Position numbers and translations under genes: made by a program
In this document: piece after piece, positions 1-13,013 of the stretch
Layout: each line of letters starts with the position of its first letter
Position numbering within the stretch: the first letter of the stretch is position 1
The notes under the pieces: model-generated
Told to the model about the DNA's origin: nothing
Seen by the model: only the letters and a program-made list of their open reading frames with translations
The model's database searches: none
Assembly: GCA_029215795.1 (NCBI GenBank)
Contig: JARDYH010000007.1
Location: 104,820,763-104,884,762, forward strand
Source: Anniella stebbinsi
Taxonomy: Eukaryota; Chordata; Lepidosauria; Squamata; Anniellidae
Length of the DNA stretch: 64,000 nucleotides
Direction of reading: 5' to 3'

Positions 1-3
1 CCC

Positions 4-179
4 ATGTCTCGCATTTTGGGATTTCCGGAATCGGAAAATGTGCCTGAACCAGGGGACCCAGGAAACCCACACGAGCGTGTCGGAAGCCGGTGGAATCACT
101 GGAAATGGGGTGCATGCCTCAAGCGAGGGCAGAACGGGACGTTTGCCGGTAGTGTGCAGGGCTTCGGTGAATTTCACCC
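4..179 (+). repeat. Representative 176-bp monomer
   Basis: One complete monomer in the phase used here. It holds several short dyads: the 13-bp GGTGAATTTCACC spanning the monomer junction; GATTTCCGGAATC around TCCGGA, itself inside a 29-bp imperfect dyad between CATTTT and AAAATG; ACACG-AG-CGTGT; GCATGC; and TGCCTC with GAGGGCA four bases further on. The CCAGGGGACCCAGG stretch becomes a stronger dyad in the common variant ending CCCTGG. This copy carries the GCCTGAACC variant of the usual GCCCGAACC. A length of 176 is not divisible by three, so any reading frame rotates from monomer to monomer, which argues against coding. Confidence 0.95.
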
Positions 180-531
180 ATGTCTCGCATTTTGGGATTT
201 CCGGAATCGGAAAATGTGCCCGAACCAGGGGACCCAGGAAACCCACACGAGCGTGTCGGAAGCCGGTGGAATCACTTTAAATGGGATGCATGCCTCAAGC
301 GAGGGCAGAACGGGACGTTTGCCGGTAGTGTGCAGGGCTTCGGTGAATTTCACCCATGTCTCGCATTTTGGGATTTCCGGAATCGGAAAATGTGCCCGAA
401 CCAGGGGACCCTGGAAACCCACACGAGCGTGTCGGAAGCCAGTGGAATCACTGGAAATGGGGTGCATGCCTCAAGCGAGGGCAGAACGGGACATTTGCCG
501 GTAGTGTGCAGGGCTTCGGTGAATTTCACCC

Positions 532-706
532 ATGTCTCGCATTTTGGGATTTCCGGAATCGGAAAATGTGCCCGAACCAGGGGACCCAGGAAACACACAC
601 GAGCGTGTCGGAAGCCGGTGGAATCACTGGAAATGGTGTACAGGCCTCAAGCGAGGGCAGAACGGGACGTTTGCCTGTAGTGTGCAGGGCTTCGGTGATT
701 TCACCC
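532..706 (+). repeat. First 175-bp short monomer
   Basis: This monomer ends in GGTGATTTCACCC instead of GGTGAATTTCACCC, so the next phase mark comes after 175 bp. The same one-base deletion is seen in 28 monomers of the window, for example at junctions near 2,631, 4,040, 6,328, 8,615, 9,845, 12,132, 13,538, 45,027, 51,538 and 58,229. It is typically followed by a monomer with CTATTCGG or CATTTCGG and then a CTAGCGTGTC...GGACTCAC segment. It is therefore a lineage marker carried by block duplication, not recurrent mutation. Confidence 0.9.
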
Positions 707-2641
707 ATGTCTCGCTATTCGGGATTTCCGGAATCGGAAAATGTGCCCGAACCAGGGGACCCAGGAAACACACACTAGCGTGTCAGAAGCCGGTGGACTC
801 ACTGGAAATGGGGTGCATGCCTCAAGCGAGGGCAGAACGGGACGTTTGCCGGTAGTGTGCAGGGCTTCGGTGAATTTCACCCATGTCTCGCATTTTGGGA
901 TTTCCGGAATCGGAAAATGTGCCCGAACCAGGGGACCCAGGAAAACCACACGAGCGTGTCGGAAGCCGGTGGAATCACTGGAAATGGGGTGCATGCCTCA
1001 AGCGAGGGCAGAACGGGACGTTTGCCGGTAGTGTGCAGGGCTTCGGTGAATTTCACCCATGTCTCGCATTTTGGGATTTCCGGAATCGGAAAATGTGCCC
1101 GAACCAGGGGACCCAGGAAACACACACGAGCGTGTCGGAAGCCGGTGGAATCACTGGAAATGGGGTGCATGCCTCAAGCGAGGGCAGAACGGGACATTTG
1201 CCAGTAGTGTGCAGGGCTTCGGTGAATTTCACCCATGTCTCGCATTTTGGGATTTCCGGAATCGGAAAATGTGCCCGAACCAGGGGACCCTGGAAACCCA
1301 CACGAGCGTGTCGGAAGCCGGTGGAATCACTGGAAATGGGGTGCATGCCTCAAGCGAGGGCAGAACGGGACATTTGCCGGTAGTGTGCAGGGCTTCGGTG
1401 AATTTCACCCATGTCTCGCATTTTGGGATTTCCGGAATCGGAAAATGTGCCCGAACCAGGGGACCCAGGAAACACACACGAGCGTGTCGGAAGAAGGTGG
1501 AATCACTTTAAATGGGGTGCATGCCTCAAGCGAGGGCAGAACGGGACGTTTGCCGGTAGTGTGCAGGGCTTCGGTGAATTTCACCCATGTCTCGCATTTT
1601 GGGATTTCCGGAATCGGAAAATGTGCCCGAACCAGGGGACCCAGGAAACACACACGAGCGTGTCGGAAGCCGGTGGAATCAATTTAAATGGGATGCATGC
1701 CTCAAGCGAGGGCAGAACGGGACGTTTGCCGGTAGTGTGCAGGGCTTCGGTGAATTTCACCCATGTCTCGCATTTTGGGATTTCCGGAATCGGAAAATGT
1801 GCCCGAACCAGGGGACCCAGGAAACACACACGAGCGTGTCGGAAGCCGGTGGAATCACTTTAAATGGGATGCATGCCTCAAGCGAGGGCAGAACGGGACG
1901 TTTGCCTGTAGTGTGCAGGGCTTCGGTGAATTTCACCCATGTCTCGCATTTTGGGATTTCCGGAATCGGAAAATGTGCCTGAACCAGGGGACCCAGGAAA
2001 CCCACACGAGCGTGTCGGAAGCCGGTGGAATCACTGGAAATGGGGTGCATGCCTCAAGCGAGGGCAGAACGGGACGTTTGCCGGTAGTGTGCAGGGCTTC
2101 GGTGAATTTCACCCATGTCTCGCATTTTGGGATTTCCGGAATCGGAAAAAGTGCCCGAACCAGGGGACCCAGGAAACCCACACGAGCGTGTCGGAAGCCG
2201 GTGGAATCACTTTAAATGGGATGCATGCCTCAAGCGAGGGCAGAACGGGACGTTTGCCGGTAGTGTGCAGGGCTTCGGTGAATTTCACCCATGTCTCGCA
2301 TTTTGGGATTTCCGGAATCGGAAAATGTGCCCGAACCAGGGGACCCTGGAAACCCACACGAGCGTGTCGGAAGCCGGTGGAATCACTGGAAATGGGGTGC
2401 ATGCCTCAAGCGAGGGCAGAACGGGACATTTGCCGGTAGTGTGCAGGGCTTCGGTGAATTTCACCCATGTCTCGCATTTTGGGATTTCCGGAATCGGAAA
2501 ATGTGCCCGAACCAGGGGACCCAGGAAACACACACGAGCGTGTCGGAAGCCGGTGGAATCACTGGAAATGGTGTACAGGCCTCAAGCGAGGGCAGAACGG
2601 GACGTTTGCCGGTAGTGTGCAGGGCTTCGTTGATTTCACCC

Positions 2642-2819
2642 ATGTCTCGCTATTCGGGATTTCCGGAATCGGAAAATGTGCCAGAACCAGGGGACCCAGG
2701 AAACACACACAATAGCGTGTCAGAAGCCGGTGGACTCACTGGAAATGGGGTGCATGCCTCAAGCGAGGGCAGAACGGGACGTTTGCCGGTAGTGTGCAGG
2801 GCTTCGGTGAATTTCACCC
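2642..2819 (+). repeat. 178-bp monomer with 2-bp insertion
   Basis: The only lengthened monomer found. An extra AA at about 2,711-2,712 turns ACACACACTAGCG into ACACACACAATAGCG, and successive phase marks at 2,642 and 2,820 are 178 bp apart. The homologous block near 18.3 kb lacks the insertion, so the insertion is private to this copy. It makes a good clone-specific marker. Confidence 0.9.
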
Positions 2820-4379
2820 ATGTCTCGCATTTCGGGATTTCCGGAATCGGAAAATGTGCCCGAACCAGGGGACCCAGGAAACACACACGAGCGTGTCGGA
2901 AGCCGGTGGAATCACTGGAAATGGTGTGCAGGCCTCAAGCGAGGGCAGAACGGGACGTTTGCATGTAGTGTGCAGGGCTTCGGTGATTTCACCCATGTCT
3001 CGCATTTCGGGATTTCCGGAATCGGAAAATGTGCCCGAACCAGGGGACCCAGGAAACACACACTAGCGTGTCAGAAGCCGGTGGACTCACTGGAAATGGG
3101 GTGCATGCCTCAAGCGAGGGCAGAACGGGACGTTTGCCGGTAGTGTGCAGGGCTTCGGTGAATTTCACCCATGTCTCGCATTTTGGGATTTCCGGAATCG
3201 GAAAATGTGCCCGAACCAGGGGACCCAGGAAAACCACACGAGCGTGTCGGAAGCCGGTGGAATCACTGGAAATGGGGTGCATGCCTCAAGCGAGGGCAGA
3301 ACGGGACGTTTGCCGGTAGTGTGCAGGGCTTCGGTGAATTTCACCCATGTCTCGCATTTTGGGATTTCCGGAATCGGAAAATGTGCCCGAACCAGGGGAC
3401 CCAGGAAACACACACGAGCGTGTCGGAAGCCGGTGGAATCACTGGAAATGGGGTGCATGCCTCAAGCGAGGGCAGAACGGGACATTTGCCGGTAGTGTGC
3501 AGGGCTTCGGTGAATTTCACCCATGTCTCGCATTTTGGGATTTCCGGAATCGGAAAATGTGCCCGAACCAGGGGACCCTGGAAACCCACACGAGCGTGTC
3601 GGAAGCCGGTGGAATCACTGGAAATGGGGTGCATGCCTCAAGCGAGGGCAGAACGGGACATTTGTCAGTAGTGTGCAGGGCTTCGGTGAATTTCACCCAT
3701 GTCTCGCATTTTGGGATTTCCGGAATCGGAAAATGTGCCCGAACCAGGGGACCCAGGAAACACACACGAGCGTGTCGGAAGCCGGTGGAATCACTTTAAA
3801 TGGGATGCATGCCTCAAGCGAGGGCAGAACGGGACGTTTGCCGGTAGTGTGCAGGGCTTCGGTGAATTTCACCCATGTCTCGCATTTTGGGATTTCCGGA
3901 ATCGGAAAATGTGCCTGAACCAGGGGACCCAGGAAACACACACGAGCGTGTCGGAAGCCGGTGGAATCACTGGAAATGGTGTACAGGCCTCAAGCGAGGG
4001 CAGAACGGGACGTTTCCCTGTAGTGTGCAGGGCTTCGGTGATTTCACCCATGTCTCGCTATTCGGGATTTCCGGAATCGGAAAATGTGCCAGAACCAGGG
4101 GACCCAGGAAACACACACTAGCGTGTCAGAAGCCGGTGGACTCACTGGAAATGGGGTGCATGCCTCAAGCGAGGGCAGAACGGGACGTTTGCCGGTAGTG
4201 TGCAGGGCTTCGGTGAATTTCACCCATGTCTCGCATTTTGGGATTTCCGGAATCGGAAAATGTGCCCGAACCAGGGGACCCAGGAAAACCACACGAGCGT
4301 GTCGGAAGCCGGTGGAATCACTGGAAATGGGGTGCATGCCTCAAGCGAGGGCAGAACGGGACGTTTGCCGGTAGTGTGC

Positions 4380-7300
4380 AGGGCTTCGGTGAATTTCACC
4401 CATGTCTCGCATTTTGGGATTTCCGGAATCGGAAAATGTGCCCGAACCAGGGGACCCAGGAAACACACACGAGCGTGTCGGAAGCCGGTGGAATCACTGG
4501 AAATGGGGTGCATGCCTCAAGCGAGGGCAGAACGGGACATTTGCCGGTAGTGTGCAGGGCTTCGGTGAATTTCACCCATGTCTCGCATTTTGGGATTTCC
4601 GGAATTGGAAAATGTGCCCGAACCAGGGGACCCTGGAAACCCACACGAGCGTGTCGGAAGCCGGTGGAATCACTGGAAATGGGGTGCATGCCTCAAGCGA
4701 GGGCAGAACGGGACGTTTGCCGGTAGTGTGCAGGGCTTCGGTGAATTTCACCCATGTCTCGCATTTTGGGATTTCCGGAATCGGAAAATGTGCCCGAACC
4801 AGGGGACCCAGGAAACCCACACGAGCGTGTAGGAAGCCGGTGGAATCACTGGAAATGGGGTGTATGCCTCAAGCGAGGGCAGAACGGGACGTTTGCCGGT
4901 AGTGTGCAGGGCTTCGGTGAATTTCACCCATGTCTCGCATTTTGGGATTTCCGGAATCGGAAAATGTGCCTGAACCAGGGGACCCAGGAAACCCACACGA
5001 GCGTGTCGGAAGCCGGTGGAATCACTGGAAATGGGGTGCATGCCTCAAGCGAGGGCAGAACGGGACATTTGCCGGTAGTGTGCAGGGCTTCGGTGAATTT
5101 CACCCATGTCTCGCATTTTGGGATTTCCGGAATCGGAAAATGTGCCCGAACCAGGGGACCCAGGAAACCCACACGAGCGTGTCGGAAGCCAGTGGAATCA
5201 CTTTAAATCGGATGCATGCCTCAAGCGAGGGCAGAACGGGACGTTTGCCGGTAGTGTGCAGGGCTTCGGTGAATTTCACCCATGTCTCGCATTTTGGGAT
5301 TTCCGGAATCGGAAAATGTGCCTGAACCAGGGGACCCTGGAAACCCACACGAGCGTGTCGGAAGCCGGTGGAATCACTGGAAATGGGGTGCATGCCTCAA
5401 GCGAGGGCAGAACGGGACATTTGCCGGTAGTGTGCAGGGCTTCGGTGAATTTCACCCATGTCTCGCATTTTGGGATTTCCGGAATCGGAAAATGTGCCCG
5501 AACCAGGGGACCCAGGAAACACACACGAGCGTGTCGGAAGCCGGTGGAATCACTTTAAATGGGATGCATGCCTCAAGCGAGGGACGAACGGGACGTTTGC
5601 CGGTAGTGTGCAGGGCTTCGGTGAATTTCACCCATGTCTCGCATTTTGGGATTTCCGGAATCGGAAAATGTGCCTGAACCAGGGGACCCAGGAAACCCAC
5701 ACGAGCGTGTCGGAAGCCGGTGGAATCACTGGAAATGGGGTGCATGCCTCAAGCGAGGGCAGAACGGGACGTTTGCCGGTAGTGTGCAGGGCTTCGGTGA
5801 ATTTCACCCATGTCTCGCATTTTGGGATTTCCGGAATCGGAAAATGTGCCCGAACCAGGGGACCCAGGAAACCCACACGAGCGTGTCGGAAGCCGGTGGA
5901 ATCACTTTAAATGGGATGCATGCCTCAAGCGAGGGCAGAACGGGACGTTTGCCGGTAGTGTGCAGGGCTTCGGTGAATTTCACCCATGTCTCGCATTTTG
6001 GGATTTCCGGAATCGGAAAATGTGCCCGAACCAGGGGACCCTGGAAACCCACACGAGCGTGTCGGAAGCCGGTGGAATCACTGGAAATGGGGTGCATGCC
6101 TCAAGCGAGGGCAGAACGGGACATTTGCCGGTAGTGTGCAGGGCTTCGGTGAATTTCACCCATGTCTCGCATTTTGGGATTTCCGGAATCGGAAAATGTG
6201 CCCGAACCAGGGGACCCAGGAAACACACACGAGCGTGTCGGAAGCCGGTGGAATCACTGGAAATGGTGTACAGGCCTCAAGCGAGGGCAGAACGGGACGT
6301 TTGCCTGTAGTGTGCAGGGCTTCGGTGATTTCACCCATGTCTCGCTATTCGGAATTTCCGGAATCGGAAAATGTGCCCGAACCAGGGGACCCAGGAAACA
6401 CACACTAGCGTGTCAGAAGCCGGTGGACTCACTGGAAATGGGGTGCATGCCTCAAGCGAGGGCAGAACGGGACGTTTGCCGGTAGTGTGCAGGGCTTCGG
6501 TGAATTTCACCCATGTCTCGCATTTTGGGATTTCCGGAATCGGAAAATGTGCCCGAACCAGGGGACCCAGGAAACACACACGAGCGTGTCGGAAGCCGGT
6601 GGAATCACTGGAAATGGTGTGCAGGCCTCAAGCGAGGGCAGAACGGGACGTTTGCCTGTAGTGTGCAGGGCTTCGGTGAATTTCACCCATGTCTCGCATT
6701 TTGGGATTTCCGGAATCGGAAAATGTGCCCGAACCAGGGGACCCAGGAAACACACACGAGCGTGTCGGAAGCCGGTGGAATCACTGGAAATGGGGTGCAT
6801 GCCTCAAGCGAGGGCAGAACGGGACATTTGCCGGTAGTGTGCAGGGCTTCGGTGAATTTCACCCATGTCTCGCATTTTGGGATTTCCGGAATCGGAAAAT
6901 GTGCCCGAACCAGGGGACCCTGGAAACCCACACGAGCGTGTCGGAAGCCGGTGGAATCACTGGAAATGGGGTGCATGCCTCAAGCGAGGGCAGAACGGGA
7001 CGTTTGCCGGTAGTGTGCAGGGCTTCGGTGAATTTCACCCATGTCTCGCATTTTGGGATTTCCGGAATCGGAAAATGTGCCCGAACCAGGGGACCCAGGA
7101 AACCCACAAGAGCGTGTAGGAAGCCGGTGGAATCACTGGAAATGGGGTGTATGCCTCAAGCGAGGGCAGAACGGGACGTTTGCCGGTAGTGTGCAGGGCT
7201 TCGGTGAATTTCACCCATGTCTCGCATTTTGGGATTTCCGGAATCGGAAAATGTGCCTGAACCAGGGGACCCAGGAAACCCACACGAGCGTGTCGGAAGC

Positions 7301-8953
7301 CGGTGGAATCACTGGAAATGGGGTGCATGCCTCAAGCGAGGGCAGAACGGGACATTTGCCGGTAGTGTGCAGGGCTTCGGTGAATTTCACCCATGTCTCG
7401 CATTTTGGGATTTCCGGAATCGGAAAATGTGCCCGAACCAGGGGACCCAGGAAACCCACACGAGCGTGTCGGAAGCCGGTGGAATCACTTTAAATGGGAT
7501 GCATGCCTCAAGCGAGGGCAGAACGGGACGTTTGCCGGTAGTGTGCAGGGCTTCGGTGAATTTCACCCATGTCTCGCATTTTGGGATTTCCGGAATCGGA
7601 AAATGTGCCTGAACCAGGGGACCCTGGAAACCCACACGAGCGTGTCGGAAGCCGGTGGAATCACTGGAAATGGGGTGCATGCCTCAAGCGAGGGCAGAAC
7701 GGGACATTTGCCGGTTGTGTGCAGGGCTTCGGTGAATTTCACCCATGTCTCGCATTTTGGGATTTCCGGAATCGGAAAATGTGCCCGAACCAGGGGACCC
7801 AGGAAACACACACGAGCGTGTCGGAAGCCGGTGGAATCACTTTAAATGGGATGCATGCCTCAAGCGAGGGACGAACGGGACGTTTGCCGGTAGTGTGCAG
7901 GGCTTCGGTGAATTTCACCCATGTCTCGCATTTTGGGATTTCCGGAATCGGAAAATGTGCCTGAACCAGGGGACCCAGGAAACCCACACGAGCGTGTCGG
8001 AAGCCGGTGGAATCACTGGAAATGGGGTGCATGCCTCAAGCGAGGGCAGAACGGGACGTTTGCCGGTAGTGTGCAGGGCTTCGGTGAATTTCACCCATGT
8101 CTCGCATTTTGGGATTTCCGGAATCGGAAAATGTGCCCGAACCAGGGGACCCAGGAAACCCACACGAGCGTGTCGGAAGCCGGTGGAATCACTTTAAATG
8201 GGATGCATGCCTCAACCGAGGGCAGAACGGGACGTTTGCCGGTAGTGTGCAGGGCTTCGGTGAATTTCACCCATGTCTCGCATTTTGGGATTTCCGGAAT
8301 CGGAAAATGTGCCCGAACCAGGGGACCCTGGAAACCCACACGAGCGTGTCGGAAGCCGGTGGAATCACTGCAAATGGGGTGCATGCCTCAAGCGAGGGCA
8401 GAACGGGACATTTGCCGGTAGTGTGCAGGGCTTCGGTGAATTTCACCCATGTCTCGCATTTTGGGATTTCCGGAATCGGAAAATGTGCCCGAACCAGGGG
8501 ACCCAGGAAACACACACGAGCGTGTCGGAAGCCGGTGGAATCACTGGAAATGGTGTACAGGCCTCAAGCGAGGGCAGAACGGGACGTTTGCCTGTAGTGT
8601 GCAGGGCTTCGGTGATTTCACCCATGTCTCGCTATTCGGAATTTCCGGAATCGGAAAATGTGCCCGAACCAGGGGACCCAGGAAACACACACTAGCGTGT
8701 CAGAAGCCGGTGGACTCACTGGAAATGGGGTGCATGCCTCAAGCGAGGGCAGAACGGGACGTTTGCCGGTAGTGTGCAGGGCTTCGGTGAATTTCACCCA
8801 TGTCTCGCATTTTGGGATTTCCGGAATCGGAAAATGTGCCCGAACCAGGGGACCCAGGAAACACACACGAGCGTGTCGGAAGCCGGTGGAATCACTGGAA
8901 ATGGTGTGCAGGCCTCAAGCGAGGGCAGAACGGGACGTTTGCCTGTAGTGTGC
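4380..8953 (+). repeat. Tandem pair of a 2,287-bp (13-mer) unit
   Basis: Copy 1 is about 4,380-6,666 and copy 2 about 6,667-8,953, directly adjacent and offset by 2,287 bp (13 x 176 minus one). Marker order matches monomer by monomer: the GTGTAGGAAGCC monomers near 4,829 and 7,116, the GGGACGAACGG variants near 5,582 and 7,869, and the short monomers ending near 6,330 and 8,615. Copy 2 carries private changes absent from copy 1, such as CTCAACCGAGG near 8,214 and CACTGCAAATG near 8,370. Exact boundaries are ambiguous because all monomers are alike. Confidence 0.85.
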
Positions 8954-11900
8954 AGGGCTTCGGTGATTTCACCCATGTCTCGCATTTCGGGATTTCCGGA
9001 ATCGGAAAATGTGCCCGAACCAGGGGACCCAGGAAACACACACTAGCGTGTCAGAAGCCGGTGGACTCACTGGAAATGGGGTGCATGCCTCAAGCGAGGG
9101 CAGAACGGGACGTTTGCCGGTAGTGTGCAGGGCTTCGGTGAATTTCACCCATGTCTCGCATTTTGGGATTTCCGGAATCGGAAAATGTGCCCGAACCAGG
9201 GGACCCAGGAAAACCACACGAGCGTGTCGGAAGCCGGTGGAATCACTGGAAATGGGGTGCATGCCTCAAGCGAGGGCAGAACGGGACGTTTGCCGGTAGT
9301 GTGCAGGGCTTCGGTGAATTTCACCCATGTCTCGCATTTTGGGATTTCCGGAATCGGAAAATGTGCCCGAACCAGGGGACCCAGGAAACACACACGAGCG
9401 TGTCGGAAGCCGGTGGAATCACTGGAAATGGGGTGCATGCCTCAAGCGAGGGCAGAACGGGACATTTGCCGGTAGTGTGCAGGGCTTCGGTGAATTTCAC
9501 CCATGTCTCGCATTTTGGGATTTCCGGAATCGGAAAATGTGCCCGAACCAGGGGACCCTGGAAACCCACACGAGCGTGTCGGAAGCCGGTGGAATCACTG
9601 GAAATGGGGTGCATGCCTCAAGCGAGGGCAGAACGGGACATTTGCCGGTAGTGTGCAGGGCTTCGGTGAATTTCACCCATGTCTCGCATTTTGGGATTTC
9701 CGGAATCGGAAAATGTGCCCGAACCAGGGGACCCAGGAAACACACACGAGCGTGTCGGAAGCCGGTGGAATCACTGGAAATGGTGTACAGGCCTCAAGCG
9801 AGGGCAGAACGGGACGTTTGCCTGTAGTGTGCAGGGCTTCGGTGATTTCACCCATGTCTCGCTATTCGGAATTTCCGGAATCGGAAAATGTGCCCGAACC
9901 AGGGGACCCAGGAAACACACACTAGCGTGTCAGAAGCCGGTGGACTCACTGGAAATGGGGTGCATGCCTCAAGCGAGGGCAGAACGGGACGTTTGCCGGT
10001 AGTGTGCAGGGCTTCGGTGAATTTCACCCATGTCTCGCATTTTGGGATTTCCGGAATCGGAAAATGTGCCCGAACCAGGGGACCCAGGAAACACACATGA
10101 GCGTGTCGGAAGCCGGTGGAATCACTGGAAATGGTGTGCAGGCCTCAAGCGAGGGCAGAACGGGACGTTTGCCTGTAGTGTGCAGGGCTTCGGTGAATTT
10201 CACCCATGTCTCGCATTTTGGGATTTCCGGAATCGGAAAATGTGCCCGAACCAGGGGACCCAGGAAACACACACGAGCGTGTCGGAAGCCGGTGGAATCA
10301 CTGGAAATGGGGTGCATGCCTCAAGCGAGGGCAGAACGGGACATTTGCCGGTAGTGTGCAGGGCTTCGGTGAATTTCACCCATGTCTCGCATTTTGGGAT
10401 TTCCGGAATCGGAAAATGTGCCCGAACCAGGGGACCCTGGAAACCCACACGAGCGTGTCGGAAGCCGGTGGAATCACTGGAAATGGGGTGCATGCCTCAA
10501 GCGAGGGCAGAACGGGACGTTTGCCGGTAGTGTGCAGGGCTTCGGTGAATTTCACCCATGTCTCGCATTTTGGGATTTCCGGAATCGGAAAATGTGCCCG
10601 AACCAGGGGACCCAGGAAACCCACACGAGCGTGTAGGAAGCCGGTGGAATCACTGGAAATGGGGTGTATGCCTCAAGCGAGGGCAGAACGGGACGTTTGC
10701 CGGTAGTGTGCAGGGCTTCGGTGAATTTCACCCATGTCTCGCATTTTGGGATTTCCGGAATCGGAAAATGTGCCTGAACCAGGGGACCCAGGAAACCCAC
10801 ACGAGCGTGTCGGAAGCCGGTGGAATCACTGGAAATGGGGTGCATGCCTCAAGCGAGGGCAGAACGGGACATTTGCCGGTAGTGTGCAGGGCTTCGGTGA
10901 ATTTCACCCATGTCTCGCATTTTGGGATTTCCGGAATCGGAAAATGTGCCCGAACCAGGGGACCCAGGAAACCCACACGAGCGTGTCGGAAGCCGGTGGA
11001 ATCACTTTAAATGGGATGCATGCCTCAAGCGAGGGCAGAACGGGACGTTTGCCGGTAGTGTGCAGGGCTTCGGTGAATTTCACCCATGTCTCGCATTTTG
11101 GGATTTCCGGAATCGGAAAATGTGCCTGAACCAGGGGACCCTGGAAACCCACACGAGCGTGTCGGAAGCCGGTGGAATCACTGGAAATGGGGTGCATGCC
11201 TCAAGCGAGGGCAGAACGGGACATTTGCCGGTAGTGTGCAGGGCTTCGGTGAATTTCACCCATGTCTCGCATTTTGGGATTTCCGGAATCGGAAAATGTG
11301 CCCGAACCAGGGGACCCAGGAAACACACACGAGCGTGTCGGAAGCCGGTGGAATCACTTTAAATGGGATGCATGCCTCAAGCGAGGGACGAACGGGACGT
11401 TTGCCGGTAGTGTGCAGGGCTTCGGTGAATTTCACCCATGTCTCGCATTTTGGGATTTCCGGAATCGGAAAATGTGCCTGAACCAGGGGACCCAGGAAAC
11501 CCACACGAGCGTGTCGGAAGCCGGTGGAATCACTGGAAATGGGGTGCATGCCTCAAGCGAGGGCAGAACGGGACGTTTGCCGGTAGTGTGCAGGGCTTCG
11601 GTGAATTTCACCCATGTCTCGCATTTTGGGATTTCCGGAATCGGAAAATGTGCCCGAACCAGGGGACCCAGGAAACCCACACGAGCGTGTCGGAAGCCGG
11701 TGGAATCACTTTAAATGGGATGCATGCCTCAACCGAGGGCAGAACGGGACGTTTGCCGGTAGTGTGCAGGGCTTCGGTGAATTTCACCCATGTCTCGCAT
11801 TTTGGGATTTCCGGAATCGGAAAATGTGCCCGAACCAGGGGACCCTGGAAACCCACACGAGCGTGTCGGAAGCCGGTGGAATCACTGCAAATGGGGTGCA

Positions 11901-13013
11901 TGCCTCAAGCGAGGGCAGAACGGGACATTTGCCGGTAGTGTGCAGGGCTTCGGTGAATTTCACCCATGTCTCGCATTTTGGGATTTCCGGAATCGGAAAA
12001 TGTGCCCGAACCAGGGGACCCAGGAAACACACACGAGCGTGTCGGAAGCCGGTGGAATCACTGGAAATGGTGTACAGGCCTCAAGCGAGGGCAGAACGGG
12101 ACGTTTGCCTGTAGTGTGCAGGGCTTCGGTGATTTCACCCATGTCTCGCTATTCGGAATTTCCGGAATCGGAAAATGTGCCCGAACCAGGGGACCCAGGA
12201 AACACACACTAGCGTGTCAGAAGCCGGTGGACTCACTGGAAATGGGGTGCATGCCTCAAGCGAGGGCAGAACGGGACGTTTGCCGGTAGTGTGCAGGGCT
12301 TCGGTGAATTTCACCCATGTCTCGCATTTTGGGATTTCCGGAATCGGAAAATGTGCCCGAACCAGGGGACCCAGGAAACACACACGAGCGTGTCGGAAGC
12401 CGGTGGAATCACTGGAAATGGTGTGCAGGCCTCAAGCGAGGGCAGAACGGGACGTTTGCCTGTAGTGTGCAGGGCTTCGGTGATTTCACCCATGTCTCGC
12501 ATTTCGGGATTTCCGGAATCGGAAAATGTGCCCGAACCAGGGGACCCAGGAAACACACACTAGCGTGTCAGAAGCCGGTGGACTCACTGGAAATGGGGTG
12601 CATGCCTCAAGCGAGGGCAGAACGGGACGTTTGCCGGTAGTGTGCAGGGCTTCGGTGAATTTCACCCATGTCTCGCATTTTGGGATTTCCGGAATCGGAA
12701 AATGTGCCCGAACCAGGGGACCCAGGAAAACCACACGAGCGTGTCGGAAGCCGGTGGAATCACTGGAAATGGGGTGCATGCCTCAAGCGAGGGCAGAACG
12801 GGACGTTTGCCGGTAGTGTGCAGGGCTTCGGTGAATTTCACCCATGTCTCGCATTTTGGGATTTCCGGAATCGGAAAATGTGCCCGAACCAGGGGACCCA
12901 GGAAACACACACGAGCGTGTCGGAAGCCGGTGGAATCACTGGAAATGGGGTGCATGCCTCAAGCGAGGGCAGAACGGGACATTTGCCGGTAGTGTGCAGG
13001 GCTTCGGTGAATT
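5980..13013 (+). repeat. Tandem pair of a 3,517-bp (20-mer) unit
   Basis: Segment 5,980-9,496 is repeated as 9,497-13,013 with an offset of 3,517 bp (20 x 176 minus three). The private markers CTCAACCGAGG (8,214 and 11,731) and CACTGCAAATG (8,370 and 11,887) are shared at exactly this offset. The second copy has its own change, CACACATGAGCG near 10,097. This event overlaps and postdates the 13-mer duplication, because it copied mutations that arose in the second 13-mer. Copy 2 ends where block content switches to that of 3.5-4.4 kb (GTCAGTAGTG near 13,162). Confidence 0.82.

Noticed and set aside
160..180. A CENP-B-box-like match at CTTCGGTGAATTT.
   Set aside because: It has the TTCG and the spaced A of the box but lacks the CGGG core that should follow. 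No better match was found on either strand of the monomer.
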